Shown here one piece after another: positions 35,932 through 48,400 of a stretch of DNA of 64,000 nucleotides. The DNA is taken from positions 434,001 through 498,000 of the forward strand of contig BDSL01000052.1 in assembly GCA_003116995.1 (NCBI GenBank). The letters run 5' to 3'. Origin of the DNA: Yamagishiella unicocca (Eukaryota > Chlorophyta > Chlorophyceae > Chlamydomonadales > Volvocaceae). Within the stretch, counting starts at the first letter, position 1. Each line of letters begins with the position of its first letter. The position numbers and the translations under genes are program-made. A model generated the notes under the pieces. The model was given only the letters and a program-made list of their open reading frames with translations. It had not been told where the DNA came from and made no database searches.

Positions 35932-37540
35932 CGGGGGCCAGGGGGCCCCACTCGAGTGTCCGATCAGCCGGGTACCTGACAGCGGCCGTTCCGGCACGGC
36001 ATAAGGCCCACGTGACGTCCTCGTAGGTCCCGTACTGTCCGGCACAGGCTCGGCAGGTCACGCGGGTTAAATGGTGGCGGGCGAACGTGTAGTACCGTGA
36101 ACTTTCACGTGAGCGTGTTTGTGTTTGTGGTGGGGTTAGTGCCAGGTGGCGGCAAGCAAGAGGTGATGACGCAGACGTCCGAAGGATGCGGTGAGGGCGC
36201 ACGGCGGTACGGCGGCGACGAAGTACGGCGGTACGGCGGTGTGGGCATGCCGGAGAGACGAGACAATGTGAACAGGACAGGAAGAGTGTGAGTGCGAAGA
36301 GAGTCCTAGACTTAAGCGTGACGGGTTTAAGCGCATGGCTGTATGGGTGGTCGCGACGGAGTGTGTTGGCAGCGTGTGAACATTGTGAGGAGAGGTAAAC
36401 GAAGGCTCGGAGCGGTGGGAAGCAGAGGTGGGAAGCAGAGGAGGAAAGCGAAGCTGAATTATTGGGTCTGATCTGCTCGAGGGTTGGTTTCCTGTCATGC
36501 TGTGCGGCATGCTGCCCCACACCGCTTCATCCTTGAAATCATAGGGAAGGCAGGATTCGGGGCTGCTGGGTGTTAGCTCGGCAAGCATGTTCCAAGACGT
36601 TTTCTTGTGACGAAGGCAGTCGTCGGTAGGGCAAGGCTGGCGACATTGGGTGACTTGAAGGTGGGGGCTCGGCTAGCTGGCTAGCACATGCGCGAAAGGT
36701 GTGACCGCTGTGAGCTTGCCTGGCTCTCAAGGCACATAATGCCACTGCAATGGTTACATTGACTGAGTCGGCGGCACGAGCATCAGCGTAAGGATATGTG
36801 ATGCTTTTCGTGAAAGCATGGCGCCCACGTTTTATAATGAAGCGGCGGTTCGCCTTCTTTGTCACACGTGAGCTTATTAACAACCACATAAGCACGATTG
36901 GAGTGGTTGAGGAGTGCTACCGGTGTACAGAAAACCTGCTCAGAACGGCCCGCACATGCGAAGCGAACCTACACGAGTGGGCCGGGAGCGCAGCCTGAAG
37001 TCTTGATGTATGGCTTCCATGACAGGCACAATTGGGCTCCTTGTGGCATTATGCGGCTGTGCGATGCACAAAGGCGCGGCATCGGTTGGTGTCTATCGAA
37101 CGTGGCGAGCTCACCTTATAAACTGTACGAATACTGACTGATTCTCGTCACTGAAGCATTGCAGCTGGATTGCGCCCAAGCGTATGATTTGCTTATCGTA
37201 TGAAATACTAGGAGGTGACAATTCTCTGCTGCACTGTCGCGAAGGCACGAAGAAGGCCAGACCTTCCAGGATGCCAAGTTCACCCGAAATCTAGGGTAGG
37301 CTCATTTCCTATTTTGCGTCATTGGACGATTCCGTGTGTAAGCAACCGTGGATCAGCCTACCTGTCCCAGGGGAAGGCCTGCCTTCCTTTTGGCTGGTAG
37401 CGGACGGCCCTTCATTTCTGATATGCTGGTCGAGGAACAACGGCCTGCTCAATTAACAGAGGAATTCTTTCGTGCCTGCAACCGTATCGGCATACTCAAA
37501 GGACGCGACGTGGTCTTAGGCTGTACTGCCTGAGCGCACT
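35932..37540. other. Intergenic region
   Basis: No gene is supported. There is a short GCGGTACGGCG tandem repeat at about 36200-36240. TTATAAAC near 37115 could be a TATA box for the next gene with a leader of about 400 nt. Confidence 0.4.
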
Positions 37541-40500
37541 ATGGCAGCCCAGGTCTCAGCAAACACTCCTGGAGATTCGCTGCTGTATAGCTTCACACCC
37601 GGGACTTCTACACGTGGAGGTGCGTCGGAGGGCATGTAATTGAAGCATGGCGCCTTTCCGTATGTCCTCGACCTCCCTATCTGCTGGGATAGCCTTTACA
37701 TGGATAACTCGCTGAAGTCTTGAAGGGCTTGTATCTTCACTCCGGGCCTGTGCCCGTGGTCCCAATATCCCGTGCGTGTCCGTTTCCGCGACCGCCCCGC
37801 TCCATTGCAGGTGGCAACGTGGCGACGCCGCCGCCTCTGGCTAGCCCGAGGCGACTAAGAACTCAATCTGTGCCGGGAGAGCCGGGTCATCGAGGAGACG
37901 CGGGCGAAACCCACTCGTAAGACGACGTCCCCCAGTCTTACGGTTGCTTACGTGCAAGGGCGCCGGCTGTGGACTCAACGACGACCCTCCACCGCACAGA
38001 CAATGTACTCAAAGTCTGACGTGCTTGGGGCTTCTACTTGACTGCGCGGAGCCTCCCTCGTGCCCAATACTGGCTCGCCCCCTCGCCTGTCCGCATCAAT
38101 CCCACCCCACCGCACCCACCCTGACACCGCAAACACGCCCCGCGACTCTCCCCCACAGGGACCTGCAGGTCAGTCCCAGGGCCGCCAGCATCCTTATGCC
38201 GGCCAGGCCGCCCACGGGGGCCACCGGCCGCTGCGGCAGCGCGGACCGCCACACGGGCCCCAGCAACGGCAACACCAGCAGCAGCAGCAGCTGCGGTGGC
38301 GCCATGCCTCAGCTGGTAGGTAGCGTGGGCGCCGGCATGGGCAGCGCCGGCGGCATGCGCCAGAGCGCCAACGGCACCGCCAACATCGGCCTGCCCAAGC
38401 TGGACCACCCAGCGGTGTTTGGCGGCGGCACCGGCGCCACGGAGCTTCCCGGCCTGGGTATGACCTCACCAGGACGTCGCTCCCTCAACGGCGCCGCATG
38501 TGACGGCGGAACTCCGTCGTCAATGGACGTGCCGTCAGGCGCGTTCGACGGCTCGCCGCCGCCGTCGCCCAGGCAAGGCGTCCCCGCGGTGCTCGCGCCG
38601 CTGCGAGTCAGCGGCAACTTCGGTCCCGGTGGTTCCGGAGCAGCGGGCGCTGCCGCTGCCATGGCGGACGGCTCCTCCGGCGCCGCCAGCCTGGGGTGGT
38701 GCGCCGGCACCCCCACGTTCGCTTCCAGCAACAGCCGGCGGTACAACGCCGCTGGGCCCGTGGAGGTTGGGTGCGTTGCGCTGTCGGCCGGGTCGACGAC
38801 GGCGTACGACGGCTCGGTAGCGACGCCGCTGACGCCGAGCCTGCCCGCCGGGGGCTTGTGCGCGGCCCCCCGCCGCGCGAACAGTCTCACGGGGCGAGGG
38901 ATGGGCGCCAGCGGGCGGCTGGGCGAGTTGGACGGCGTCCTCGGGGCGCCTGGCGGCGACCGTGACGGCGGCGCCGCCGACCCCAGCGGCGCCGCCAGCA
39001 GTACGGCAGTGAAGCTGCTGTGCGAGATCAACGCCGACCTACAGCGGGCCTCCGCGGCGTTCCTAGCGCTGCAGGCGCCGGCCAGCAGGCCCTGGTCGGC
39101 GGCGGCGGTGGCGACGGCGGTGCCGCCGCCGCCGCTGCCGCCGCTGACGGCGCTGAAGGACACGGCTCCGGAGCTGCACTCGGATCTCCGCATTGCGGTG
39201 CGGCGCGCGTTCCAGGTGATGCGGCAGGAGCTGGCTGCGGGGCCCTCGGGGCGGCAGCTGGCGAGTGGCGCCCACGAGTGCTGGGCGGCGTTGGATGCCT
39301 TCCTGGAGGGCACTGCGGGTAAGGAGGGCACTGCGGGTAAGAAGGGCACTGCGGGTAAGGAGGGCACTGCGGGTAAGGAGGGTGCTGCGGGTAAGGAGGG
39401 CACTGCGGGTAAGGAGTGCACTGCGGGTAAGGAGGGTGCTGCGGGTAAGGAGGGTGCTGCAGGTAAGGAGGGCACTGCGGGATTCCGAGTTGGGCGGGTA
39501 AGTAGGGCGGTCGGGTACCGACGGCGCGGGGGAACTCGGGACGGCAGGTGCGATGGAGGATCGGCCGCACGAACGACGTGAGAAGGTGCTGTCCTGGTCG
39601 GCGGCAGCGGTGCCATCCTGCGTGTCGTGGTGGCTGCATAGGGCTTGGCGGGGGTGACGGTCGAGTGGACACGGCCTCCGGTGTGGGCGTGGGTCCGAAG
39701 CACCTCCCCCGCGCCCCCCCACTGCCCGCAGGTTTCGATGCGGCGCGGCGGCGCGGCGGCATCGAGCCCCCTCTAGGTGAGGCGAGGCGCTCATGGGGTT
39801 TTACAAGGTTGCACAGCCCTCACTTGATGTCGTCTGTGACATCGGAACCGGGTCACGCCCACGGGCATGTCGCGTGCCCATTTGATGTGGGGCCGAGCCC
39901 CTTTCTTCAACACTTCCCCCCCCACCACCACCATGCGCCCACTATCTTGTCGTTTTTCGTGTCACCGGTTTTCACGCCGCCCCCCACCTATACTGTTCAC
40001 GTCGCGTAAACGTGTCTGTTTTGCACCCCCCGGCCCCCGAGGGTTCCTCGTAATTCCCCCGGGGTTTCTAGCGCCCTTGCCGTCTGCTGCAGCGCCCGTC
40101 TTGTGCGGACCCAACCCGATGACCGCGATCCCTGTGCCGTACGCAACGCTGCCCACAGAGCTGACGGCGCCTGGCGGGTCCCCAGCGGCGGCGCGGCCGC
40201 AGCCTCCCGCGGCCTCTGACGCCGGATCGGAGGCGGACCACCTTCGGGTGAGAGCAGAGCAGGGGGAGATGGGGCCCCATTGGCCGGGAACAGGGCCAGA
40301 GCCGAGGGATAGGGTTTGGTAAGGGATTGCGACGGCTGTGCTGTCGTACGGTACGAGCGCCGCTTGCAAGGGGCCGCGAAGGGTCTGGGGTCTGGAAGGG
40401 GGCCGTCACACGTTTCTGTACGGCTTGCCGGCCCGTACGAAACGTCCATTCTTGCTGTTGGTGGTCCGCAGGCGACCAATCAGGAGCTGCAGAGGCAGCT

Positions 40501-41379
40501 GGACGATTGCAGGGTTCGGTTGGCGCTGGCGGAAGCTAGGGCGGCGGACGCGGAGGCGGAGGCGGGGAGATGCTCCCCCGCTCCCGCCGGGCCCGGCCCG
40601 CGGCCTCCGCTGACGTCAGCATCCCCTCCGCTGACGTCAGCATCCCCTCCGCTGACGTCAGCATCCCCTCCGCTGGACCGATGCTGCGGCAGCTCTCCCA
40701 GGTGGGTGTTGTCGCGGGTGACTGTGAGGGTTGGGGCAGCTCCGAAACCCAACGGCTCCGCGCGGCGGTCCGGTTGCCTCGGCCACGGCCACGTCCCCGA
40801 TGCCAGCGCCGGGCCCCCTCCCCCGTAACGTCGCGTAAAACAGTTTTTACTACCCCCCATAAGGGCTGCACACACCGCTGCAGCTCAGGCAGCGGCAGCC
40901 GTCTGCCGGGCCAGGAAAGTGCAGTCCGCCAAAATCCCACGCCGTGTCGTGTTTGCGACCTGAATGTCCCACTGGTGCTGCGATCAACTGCTCCGCTGAT
41001 GGTGATGGTTATGATAATTACGGTGGTGGTGGTGCTGCTGCGACGAATGCGCAGGCGCGGCAAGCACGCCCGGGCCCAGCCGCCGAGAGACGACGCGGCG
41101 TCCGTTACCGATGGCAGCGGCGCTGAGCTCTCCGGGGACGAGGGCGGCGGCGGCGGCGGCTCCAGCGCGGGTGGTGGTGCAGCCGGCGGTGGCGAGGGGC
41201 CTCGGCGCTTCGACCGCACCGCGGTGTTGGCGAGGGGCCCGTCGTACGGCGAGATGGTGATCGAGGAGGATGACTCGGAGGACGATCTGGACCTGGCGGG
41301 GATCGACGCGCGGCGGCAGATGTTGACCATACACTCCGCGTCCTTTGCGGAGTGGGTGCGGGGGGTGCGTCGCAGGTAA
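37541..41379 (+). CDS. Low-complexity protein with coiled coil, one membrane segment and acidic tail
   Basis: Seven exons, 37541-37619, 37811-37916, 38159-39318, 39732-39776, 40093-40247, 40472-40701 and 40884-41379, keep phase throughout (756 residues). The start MAAQVSANTPGDSLLYS is followed by Gly/Ala/Ser-rich sequence. An ordered region near 330-440 contains VKLLCEINADLQRASAAFLA and LHSDLRIAVRRAFQVM, compatible with helices. Exon 6 encodes a short coiled coil (NQELQRQLDDCRVRLALAEA). Exon 7 has one strongly hydrophobic helix, LMVMVMIITVVVVLL, followed by RRMRRRGK, then an acidic tail (IEEDDSEDDLDL). This would suit a single-pass membrane protein with a cytosolic tail. The family is unknown. 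Exon 3 ends inside an 18-bp minisatellite with in-frame repeated donors. The stop TAA overlaps a perfect donor (CGCAG|GTAAGG), so the gene could continue. Confidence 0.65.
39306..39485 (+). repeat. 18-bp coding minisatellite with a splice donor in each unit
   Basis: Ten units of GAGGGCACTGCGGGTAAG encode EGTAGK repeats. Nine contain GGTAAG, a good 5' splice site. Because 18 is a multiple of three, any of these donors keeps the downstream frame, so the protein could carry from zero to eight extra hexapeptides. Confidence 0.9.
40606..40678 (+). repeat. 20-bp coding repeat carrying TGACGTCA palindromes
   Basis: The unit CCGCTGACGTCAGCATCCCCT repeats three times and part of a fourth within exon 6, encoding PPLTSAS. 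Each full unit contains TGACGTCA, the classical CRE/bZIP site. Confidence 0.85.
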
Positions 41380-43824
41380 GGCCTCGACACCGCCGAGTGG
41401 GGTGCGAGCCCCGGTAGGTTCGAGGAAGACCGGTAGGGAGGTGCGGCGGCCGCTGGCGTGCTGTGCAGGGTTGGACGGCGGCGCGCCTTCCTCGCCACCA
41501 GACTTAATGCGGTGTGTGGTGGCTCGCACGTGAGGGTCGACTGTCCTCCTCGTCACCGCCATCACTCCAGTCATTGTCTTCAGTTTCATCACCGTCGTCC
41601 TCCTGCTGTCCTGACTGCCGGGTCGGCCGGGAAAGACCGTAGCGGCGGGAGGCGCGGGGCGGCGGCCGCAGCAGACCGGACATGTGACAAGACGGAACCT
41701 GCCGTCCTCTGCACTGGGCGTCATGGTGAGGGCAGCAGGCGGGCGGAAACCAGTGCTTTGGAGCCGCGTTGTGGGTGTAGGGGCTTGAGATGAAACCCGT
41801 AGGGGGTTGTAGGGCCGGCAGGATAAGCGCCCCTGTAGGGGCAATAAACGGTGACCGCGCCCGGGCATGCGATACTGGCATGCCGCGGTCATAAGCGCCG
41901 GGGAGCGAGCCCATGTGCGCGAGCACGCGAAGACAGGCGCGAGCGGACTGGCGGGATGCACGTTGAGGCCCTTGTTGAGCGGTGTGCCTCGGTGCGAGGG
42001 GGCCCCTTCCGAGCCGCGGCAGGTGGGGTCTGGGGGCACTTGGGGTCTGGGCGATCGCGGTGAGGGGCGGGCAGCGGGCGGTGACGGACATCTGACGCGA
42101 CGCGCAGTGATCTCGACAAGAGGAGTAAATAGGACGATGACGGGAGGGGACCGAGCCAGGCAGGACGGGACAGGAGGGGACCGAGCCAGGCCAGACGGGA
42201 CGGGACTTGGGGATGGCGGTACGGTGAGGAGCTGGTGTCCAGTGTGGGGACGGGGCCGCCACGCGATCGTGGACCCAGAGCGGGTGCGCCGCGCGGGTCC
42301 TGGCGCTGACTGGCCGCTCCCTCCTGCCAGAGAGGCAGGCAAGAGGGTCGGGGAGATGGGTGGGATGTAGCCCGATCTTCCGCATCCCGGCCTGGTGGCC
42401 CCTTGTTTTAATGTGCTGCACGCGGCCCTTTTGGGCTGGGGGCCAACTCGCAAGCTGCATGTAGGTACGGGGTGCGTTGCATGTGAGAGGTAGGGCGGCT
42501 GGACAGACCCATGGGTCAAGAGTGGTTGGCCGTCAGCTCGCCCTGGCGGTGGTGGTGATGGTGGTGGGGCTGGGAGGCAACGGAGCAGGGTGAGGCTGCT
42601 ATTGTCGTCGGCGGGCAGGTGCCTTCAGCGGCGATGGCCCCCAGCAGCCATTCAGCGAACCCCGCAGTGTACGGACCGCGGCCCTTGCCTGACGTGTCCG
42701 GGCCCGGCGTTTCCCACCTGCATCCACGTAGCTGTCACGGCAGCCATTGCGCGAGCTACTATTTTCCCACAGTCTCCACACGCACACTACCGGCGGCGCT
42801 GGACGTCGCTTTATATAATAAATCCCACCTCCAGATCTTATGTGCCTGCGCCATGATGGAGCCCGCACTGGTGCAACGGAGGGGCAGGTGGTTCCCCGGC
42901 CGCTGACGCGGCTCCTGACCTTGCGCGGCTCCCAACCACCGCCAACCCCAGATGTTCTGAGGACTTCGGAGAACAACGAGTGCGGGCGGTGAGGTCGGGG
43001 GCCGTGCAGCACGGTACAACGCAGTGAGGTGTAATTGCTGAGGATGTTTGTTATGGCATATGCTGTAGATAGGCCGTCAGTAGGCCCTCTCATCGGAGCC
43101 TACCGGGCTGGCGGGTGCGGAGAGGTGACGCGAGGGGAGTGGGGTTGCAGCTGCTGCGGATCGGTCAGCCGTCAGGAGGGCCTTTGGCGCCATGTGCCCC
43201 ACGGGGAGGACAGCTGCAAGGAAGGGACCGGAGCTACTGGATGGAGCGTGAAGTGGGGAGTCCCTATGGGTTCCGTGGTGACATAGGAAGTGCAGTGTCT
43301 CGATCGCCCTCGCTCATTGCGCGGCGTCTGCTAGGCTGTAGGAGCCTTGGGGCTGGGAACCCAAGGCCCTGCCGCCACCACGTTTTACACCAGTTGTTCT
43401 TCGCCGTGCGGGTGGGCACGGTGGTGTGTTAACAACCTTTTACATAGTGGAGCGGCCCTTGTTACCCATCTGTAAATAGCTAAATACCGATGACGTGCAG
43501 CACAGTGCTCAGGGGCGCTCGACACAGTGCTCAGGGGCGCTCGACACTCGACCTCCCGTTTTCGTATCCTTGAGCAAGTTCTCCAGCATGCATCCCCAAA
43601 CATATCTACAGACGGGGTCTTTCAATTCATACACGGGTTTTCTCGCAGCCCACCTTCCTCCCAACCCTGCAAGACCATGAGTGCCGCCGCCGCCACCCTA
43701 CGGGGCAGATGAGGTCTTGGCGCGCGTGAGGTCTCACTCCGTATCGGCGGGGCGAGACCTATGGCCGCTGTGAGCAGCGGGTCTGGCCGCTGTGAGCAGC
43801 GGGTCTGGCCGCGCGCTCCGGCTG
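41380..43824. other. Intergenic region between convergent genes
   Basis: No further gene could be supported. An imperfect hairpin (TGACCGCG, GGCATGC / GCATGCC, GCGGTCA) lies at about 41851-41893. A 31-bp direct repeat (GGAGGGGACCGAGCCAGGC) is at about 42140-42205. A 22-bp repeat (GGCCGCTGTGAGCAGCGGGT) at about 43760-43805 lies just past the acetyltransferase stop. The long minus-strand frame over 40984-42519 has no coding character. Confidence 0.45.
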
Positions 43825-45129
43825 CTACTGCTCCCCCACGTCCTCCGCCAGCTCCCCCGCCATCTCGAACCACGGGTCGCACCCATGCACCACGTCCGAG
43901 GGCCCGAGAAGCGCGAAGCCCGCCTTCTCGTACAGCGGGATCTGCGGGCGCACGTGCACAGGGTGACCGGGTCAGCGGCGGGCTGATCGTTGCGTCCGGA
44001 CCAACCCACTAGCCACATTCGAATCCTCCGCCACGGCGACGGGTTTTGCTAAACAGATACGGCCCGACGGGCCCACATTCCTGTGCATACCGGTGTATCC
44101 TAGGCAGCACCTGAACCCCAATGCACAGCAACCGCATTTCACTGACGCAGCCCGTGGTTCGTCTCCCACACCCCACAAAGCCTTCCACCCCAACGGTGAC
44201 ACCCGTCAGGTGCACGGCTATTTAACCCTCCCACGGCCTCCCCTACAGAACGGGGCCCCCGCAGCCCCACAACCCGTCTGGGCCGCACCAGGTCCTTCTT
44301 GCAGATGAGCCTTATGCCTCGCAGCTGCGGTGTAGTCGCCTGCACGTAGGCCGTGTATGCCCGGAGCAGCCGCGTCGCCAGGCCCTTCCGCCGCAGAGAC
44401 TCCTCAATCACAACTGGAAGCAGCATGCGCGGGCGCACGCATGTGTGTACGGTTTTGTACGTTTGAAGTTTGTTGTGTTTAATAAACTCTCCACGCAGTG
44501 CTGAGCGTGCTATGGGTCCCAAAGTCGCTCTGGAGCCACGGGTTGATAACACGAGGGGGCGATTCGTGCTGGGGTAAGTGGGCGCGGTTGCCCGGTTTGG
44601 GCTCTAACTAGACTCAAGGGCCTTATATCCATGGTTATGGCCTCAAATAAAAGTCGTTAGGTTGCGTTTACGTCAGCACCAGCTTGCGCTTGGTATGCGT
44701 CCTCCTGGTCCCCGCCCCAGCGATTAGCATGCCCTTCGACCCAATCGCCTGTCCAAAGATAAAGCCGACCAACAGCTATCCCCCCTTACCAGAGTGTATA
44801 CACAGCAGAACGCCGTCCGGGTCGTGCGTGGCCATCGATTCGTGCGTGAGGCGTCCCGAGGATGTGCAAGTGCCGCACACATACCCCACGACCAGGGGAT
44901 CTGGTTGGCCATCGCTACATTGCAATGCCACCATGAACACGTTGGAAGCTGATTGGATGCGGAACTTGAGTTTTTCGTAGGTGGCTGCCTCATCGGCGGG
45001 GTACGATGCGGCTTCTAAACTGTGTATCCGGTCGAGCTGATCTGGCTGAACGGGAGCAAAGAAGGTTGAGGTTCCTAGTTCTTGATATTCAGCGCTGTAG
45101 TCGCAGCTCTCTCCGTTAGCAGATTCCAT
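43825..45129 (-). CDS. AANAT-type GNAT N-acetyltransferase
   Basis: Exons 45129-44790, 44413-44289 and 43941-43825 join in phase to 193 residues. The GNAT fold is evident: an N-terminal PVQPDQLDRIHSLEAASYPA, VVGYVCGTCTS, LTHESMATHDPDG, LLCIHSVVIEE, the acetyl-CoA binding loop RRKGLATRLL (about 120-129), and the C-terminal PLYEKAGFALLGPSDVVHG. The HESM and CIHS/V motifs are those of the arylalkylamine (serotonin) N-acetyltransferase group, which in animals makes the melatonin precursor and which also occurs in green algae. The natural substrate here cannot be read from sequence, and a polyamine or arylalkylamine are both possible. The length is normal for the family. The start codon lies 273 bp from that of ALB3 on the other strand, suggesting a shared promoter. 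Confidence 0.85.
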
Positions 45130-45402
45130 TTGTAATCTACAACTTTGACGTTGATGCTATCCTTCGTTTTCGTTGTTTATGATGTAAATGACAGGTGCCA
45201 GGTGTGGCCAGAAACAGCTAAGCCTAAAAACTTTCGCTCGGATTGCATGGTAAACGAGAAAGATAAGGCCCTGATGTGTGTGTTTGGCAGGTTTGCCTTT
45301 CACTACGCAATAGTTTCTCCGAATCGTGCTCTACAAACTCTTTTTTTTACCTCCATTGCGTCTGCCACGCACGTAGCTGGGTCAAAGAGCCAATTTGCGA
45401 AC

Positions 45403-48400
45403 ATGGCTCTGGCAATGAAGCAGTCTGTTTCGTGCCTGGGCGTCAGGTATGCGCGCTTAGCTTGGCATAAAGGAAACTTGCAATTGGACACGCATAACCG
45501 TATCTGGGCATCGCAGGAGGACGTGCCAGCCGCTGCTTCCGCCCCAGCCCAGCGTGCGTCGCTCAGGTGCGAGCGCGTCAAGACCGCACTGAATTGCGCA
45601 GGAGTCGCACGCTTGTGGCTCAAATTTCCTTACCTGCATCTTGGCAGGCTTCGGATCTGCTTCGCGGCGTGTAGCGGTGTGCGTCAAGGCCAGCCTATTG
45701 GAGCCCAGCACCGCAGCCAGGTAGTTGCGCCGGCGCGGGCGACCTGCCTGGACTTCCTTACGAAGTGTTTGGCCAGCCTCGTGAGCAACGTCTTAATATA
45801 TTTGCCCATTTGCAGCACAATTGAGGCTGTCCACCATGCCCAGACCCTCTACACGCTTGCTGATGGTCCAATCGACCTGCTGGCGCAGTTCTTCGAGTCT
45901 GTGCTGCGGGTGGGTTTAGTAGTACTTCTATTTTGACGCAATCCTTGTTGTGTTGTTTGTGACCGTAAATTGTGGTGCTGACAACGAGACGCTTCACGCA
46001 GACGCTTGACGATGGGCTGGAAAAGGCGCACGTTCCCTACTCTTATGGCTTCGCCATCATCACCTTGACCGTTCTGGTCAAGCTGGCGACGTTCCCACTT
46101 TCACAAAAGCAGGTGCGCTGGCAAGCTGCTTGTGACGTGTATCTGACGCGCGACGTTGGCCAGACAAGGCGTCGCTTTCCAGAGGGTGATGCATCGCTGC
46201 CTTCAGCAAACGGCATCTTACTGTCAACCATCGGCGCCCTTCGCAGGTGGAGTCCACGCTGTCGCTGCAGGCTCTGCAGCCACGCGTAAAGGAGCTGCAG
46301 GCGAAGTACGCCGACGATCCGGAGGCGCTCCAGCTGGAGACGGCGCGCATGTACAAGGAGGCTGGCGTGAACCCCCTGGCGGGCTGCCTGCCTACGCTGG
46401 CGACCATCCCGGTCTTCATCGGCCTCTACAACGCGCTGAGCAACGCCGCAAAGGGCGGCCTCCTCACGGAAGGCTTCTTCTGGATCCCATCCCTGAGCGG
46501 CCCCACCACAATTGTGAGCGCACTCTGGCCTCGGTTCAAAAAGGGGACCTATTTCAAATGATGGATTGGAACTGGGCGGCCGTGATCGTGCGCCGCCACC
46601 AGCACCACTCGTCACCCTAACCACCGCCGGTTTCCTTGTCGCCACCGCGGCCGCTGCCACTTTTGAATCAAGTATTCCCATGGTCGGCGGTGCAAACCGG
46701 TTATTGTGCTCTCTTGTTTAACCCCGCCCCTGCCGCCTCGCTATCCCCACCGCCGTTCGTTTAGGGTGGAGGTCTGGAGTGGCTGTTCCCCTTCCAGGAC
46801 GGCGCTCCCCCGGTTGGCTGGGGCCCCGCAGTGGCGTACTTGGTGATGCCGGTGTTGCTGGTGGTGTCGCAGTTTGCGTCGCAAAAGATCATCTCCACGC
46901 AGCAGCAGAGCAACGACCCCTCCCAGCAGCAGGCGCAGGCCATCCTCAAGTTCCTGCCCCTTATGATTGGTGAGGCACAGGGTCGGGGAGGCGGTTTGGT
47001 TTTCCCAGGGATTTCCCAGGGGCACTGGCTGCGGTACAAAGGGAACCCCCCCGGAGTTGCCTTCGCCAGCCATGGAGGTGATGCGCTGGCGGAAGTGGCA
47101 GCAGGGCGAGATTGCCAGGGGCAGGAGGCAATCCTGCAGTGGCGACACAACACGGTGTGGAGGGTTCAACTTGCTGCCCATTCACTGGGTTCGAGTAAGG
47201 AGCCTCGAACGATCCTGGCACGCCAGCACGGGCGATTACTGGCTCCCTGCACTCCGCTGGTGGTCCCCCAGTGGTTGCGCTATTCGCCGCACCGCGCCCT
47301 GGTGCGCTGCCCGGCGCAGCCAGGCAGCTAGCGCGCCCCGCATGCGAGGGAAGCCATTGATGGGCCGGCTGGCAAAGCTTGAACACTCTCGGGACCCATG
47401 GCGGTGGGCGTGTTGGATGGTGGTGTGGGTTGGCTGGCATCTGGCAGAGGTCCAGCGGGGGTGGGGCGTTTGATGGGTTCTGGCTCTGCGAAGGAGGTGC
47501 GGCTAGATAATCCAGCGGCGAATATGGTATCACAAATCCGCCCACCTGAATGGTGGCCCTGCCTGCTGTACGCGACGGCTACACGTTCTGCACCGACGAC
47601 GCGCAGTGCGGCTGCTCAGGGGGTGCGCTGCATGGGCGTCTGGTAGCCTTTAGGCTGCCGCCTATATGCGGCATGTCAATGGACTTGCAGTGCGAGGCAG
47701 ACGATGCCCGGGGCGGGGTTGGCGGCGGCGCTGGCGTATAGGACCAGGTTGGAAGGCAGATCTGCTAGGGTCCTGGGTCAGCGACGTGGGTTGGGTGCAG
47801 CGCCCTCGGGCCGGCGCTCCCGGAGAGCAGCCCTGTCCACCACCCTTCACTATCCCGATGCCAGCCGGAGGGACCCGGTGGGTTACGCGCAACCCATCCC
47901 TCGCCATCTCCCGCGTGCACCCAGCGAACCAGAGTACCCTGTCGGGAGGCCAGGACTTGACCCCCTCCCCCTGCCGCTGCCCCGCCAGGCTGGTTCTCGC
48001 TCAACGTGCCATCTGGCCTGACGCTGTACTGGTTCATCAACAACCTGCTGTCCACGGCCCAGCAGCTCTACCTGAAGGCAACCGTCAAGGTCAGTTGAGC
48101 ATGCGTGCCGTCGTTCGCTGCGTGCACAGCCGCCCAACGTTCAGGTGCTCTGCATTCTGTACTACAGCCTCCTATAACATTGCTCTCGTCATTGCTGGGT
48201 AATGTTTCACGGTGCCGACGGAGCCTCAGCTCGAGGGGAACAGGAGGGGGGAGCGACCGGAGGGACCGCTGATTTGGACCTTACACTGCACGTTGGTGGC
48301 TCTCAGTTCGTCGGTTGGCTTGGGATAGCGGAAGACAGCGAGATTAAAGCCGCTGTGCCATTACGGACTGGCACCGCAGCCCTTCCGGTGCTACTCCGCC

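Noticed and set aside
38309..39703. Minus-strand frame of 464 codons
   Set aside because: Shadow of the 37541-41379 gene, whose seven exons join in phase.
40984..42519. Minus-strand frame of 511 codons
   Set aside because: It is antisense to a well-phased gene and to GC-rich flank, with Pro/Arg/Ser composition typical of shadow frames and no splice or promoter support.
45447..45720. Direct splicing of ALB3 exon 45403-45446 to 45648
   Set aside because: It would put the next exon out of frame (stop in 45816-45909). Adding the 50-nt exon 45517-45566 restores frame at every junction.
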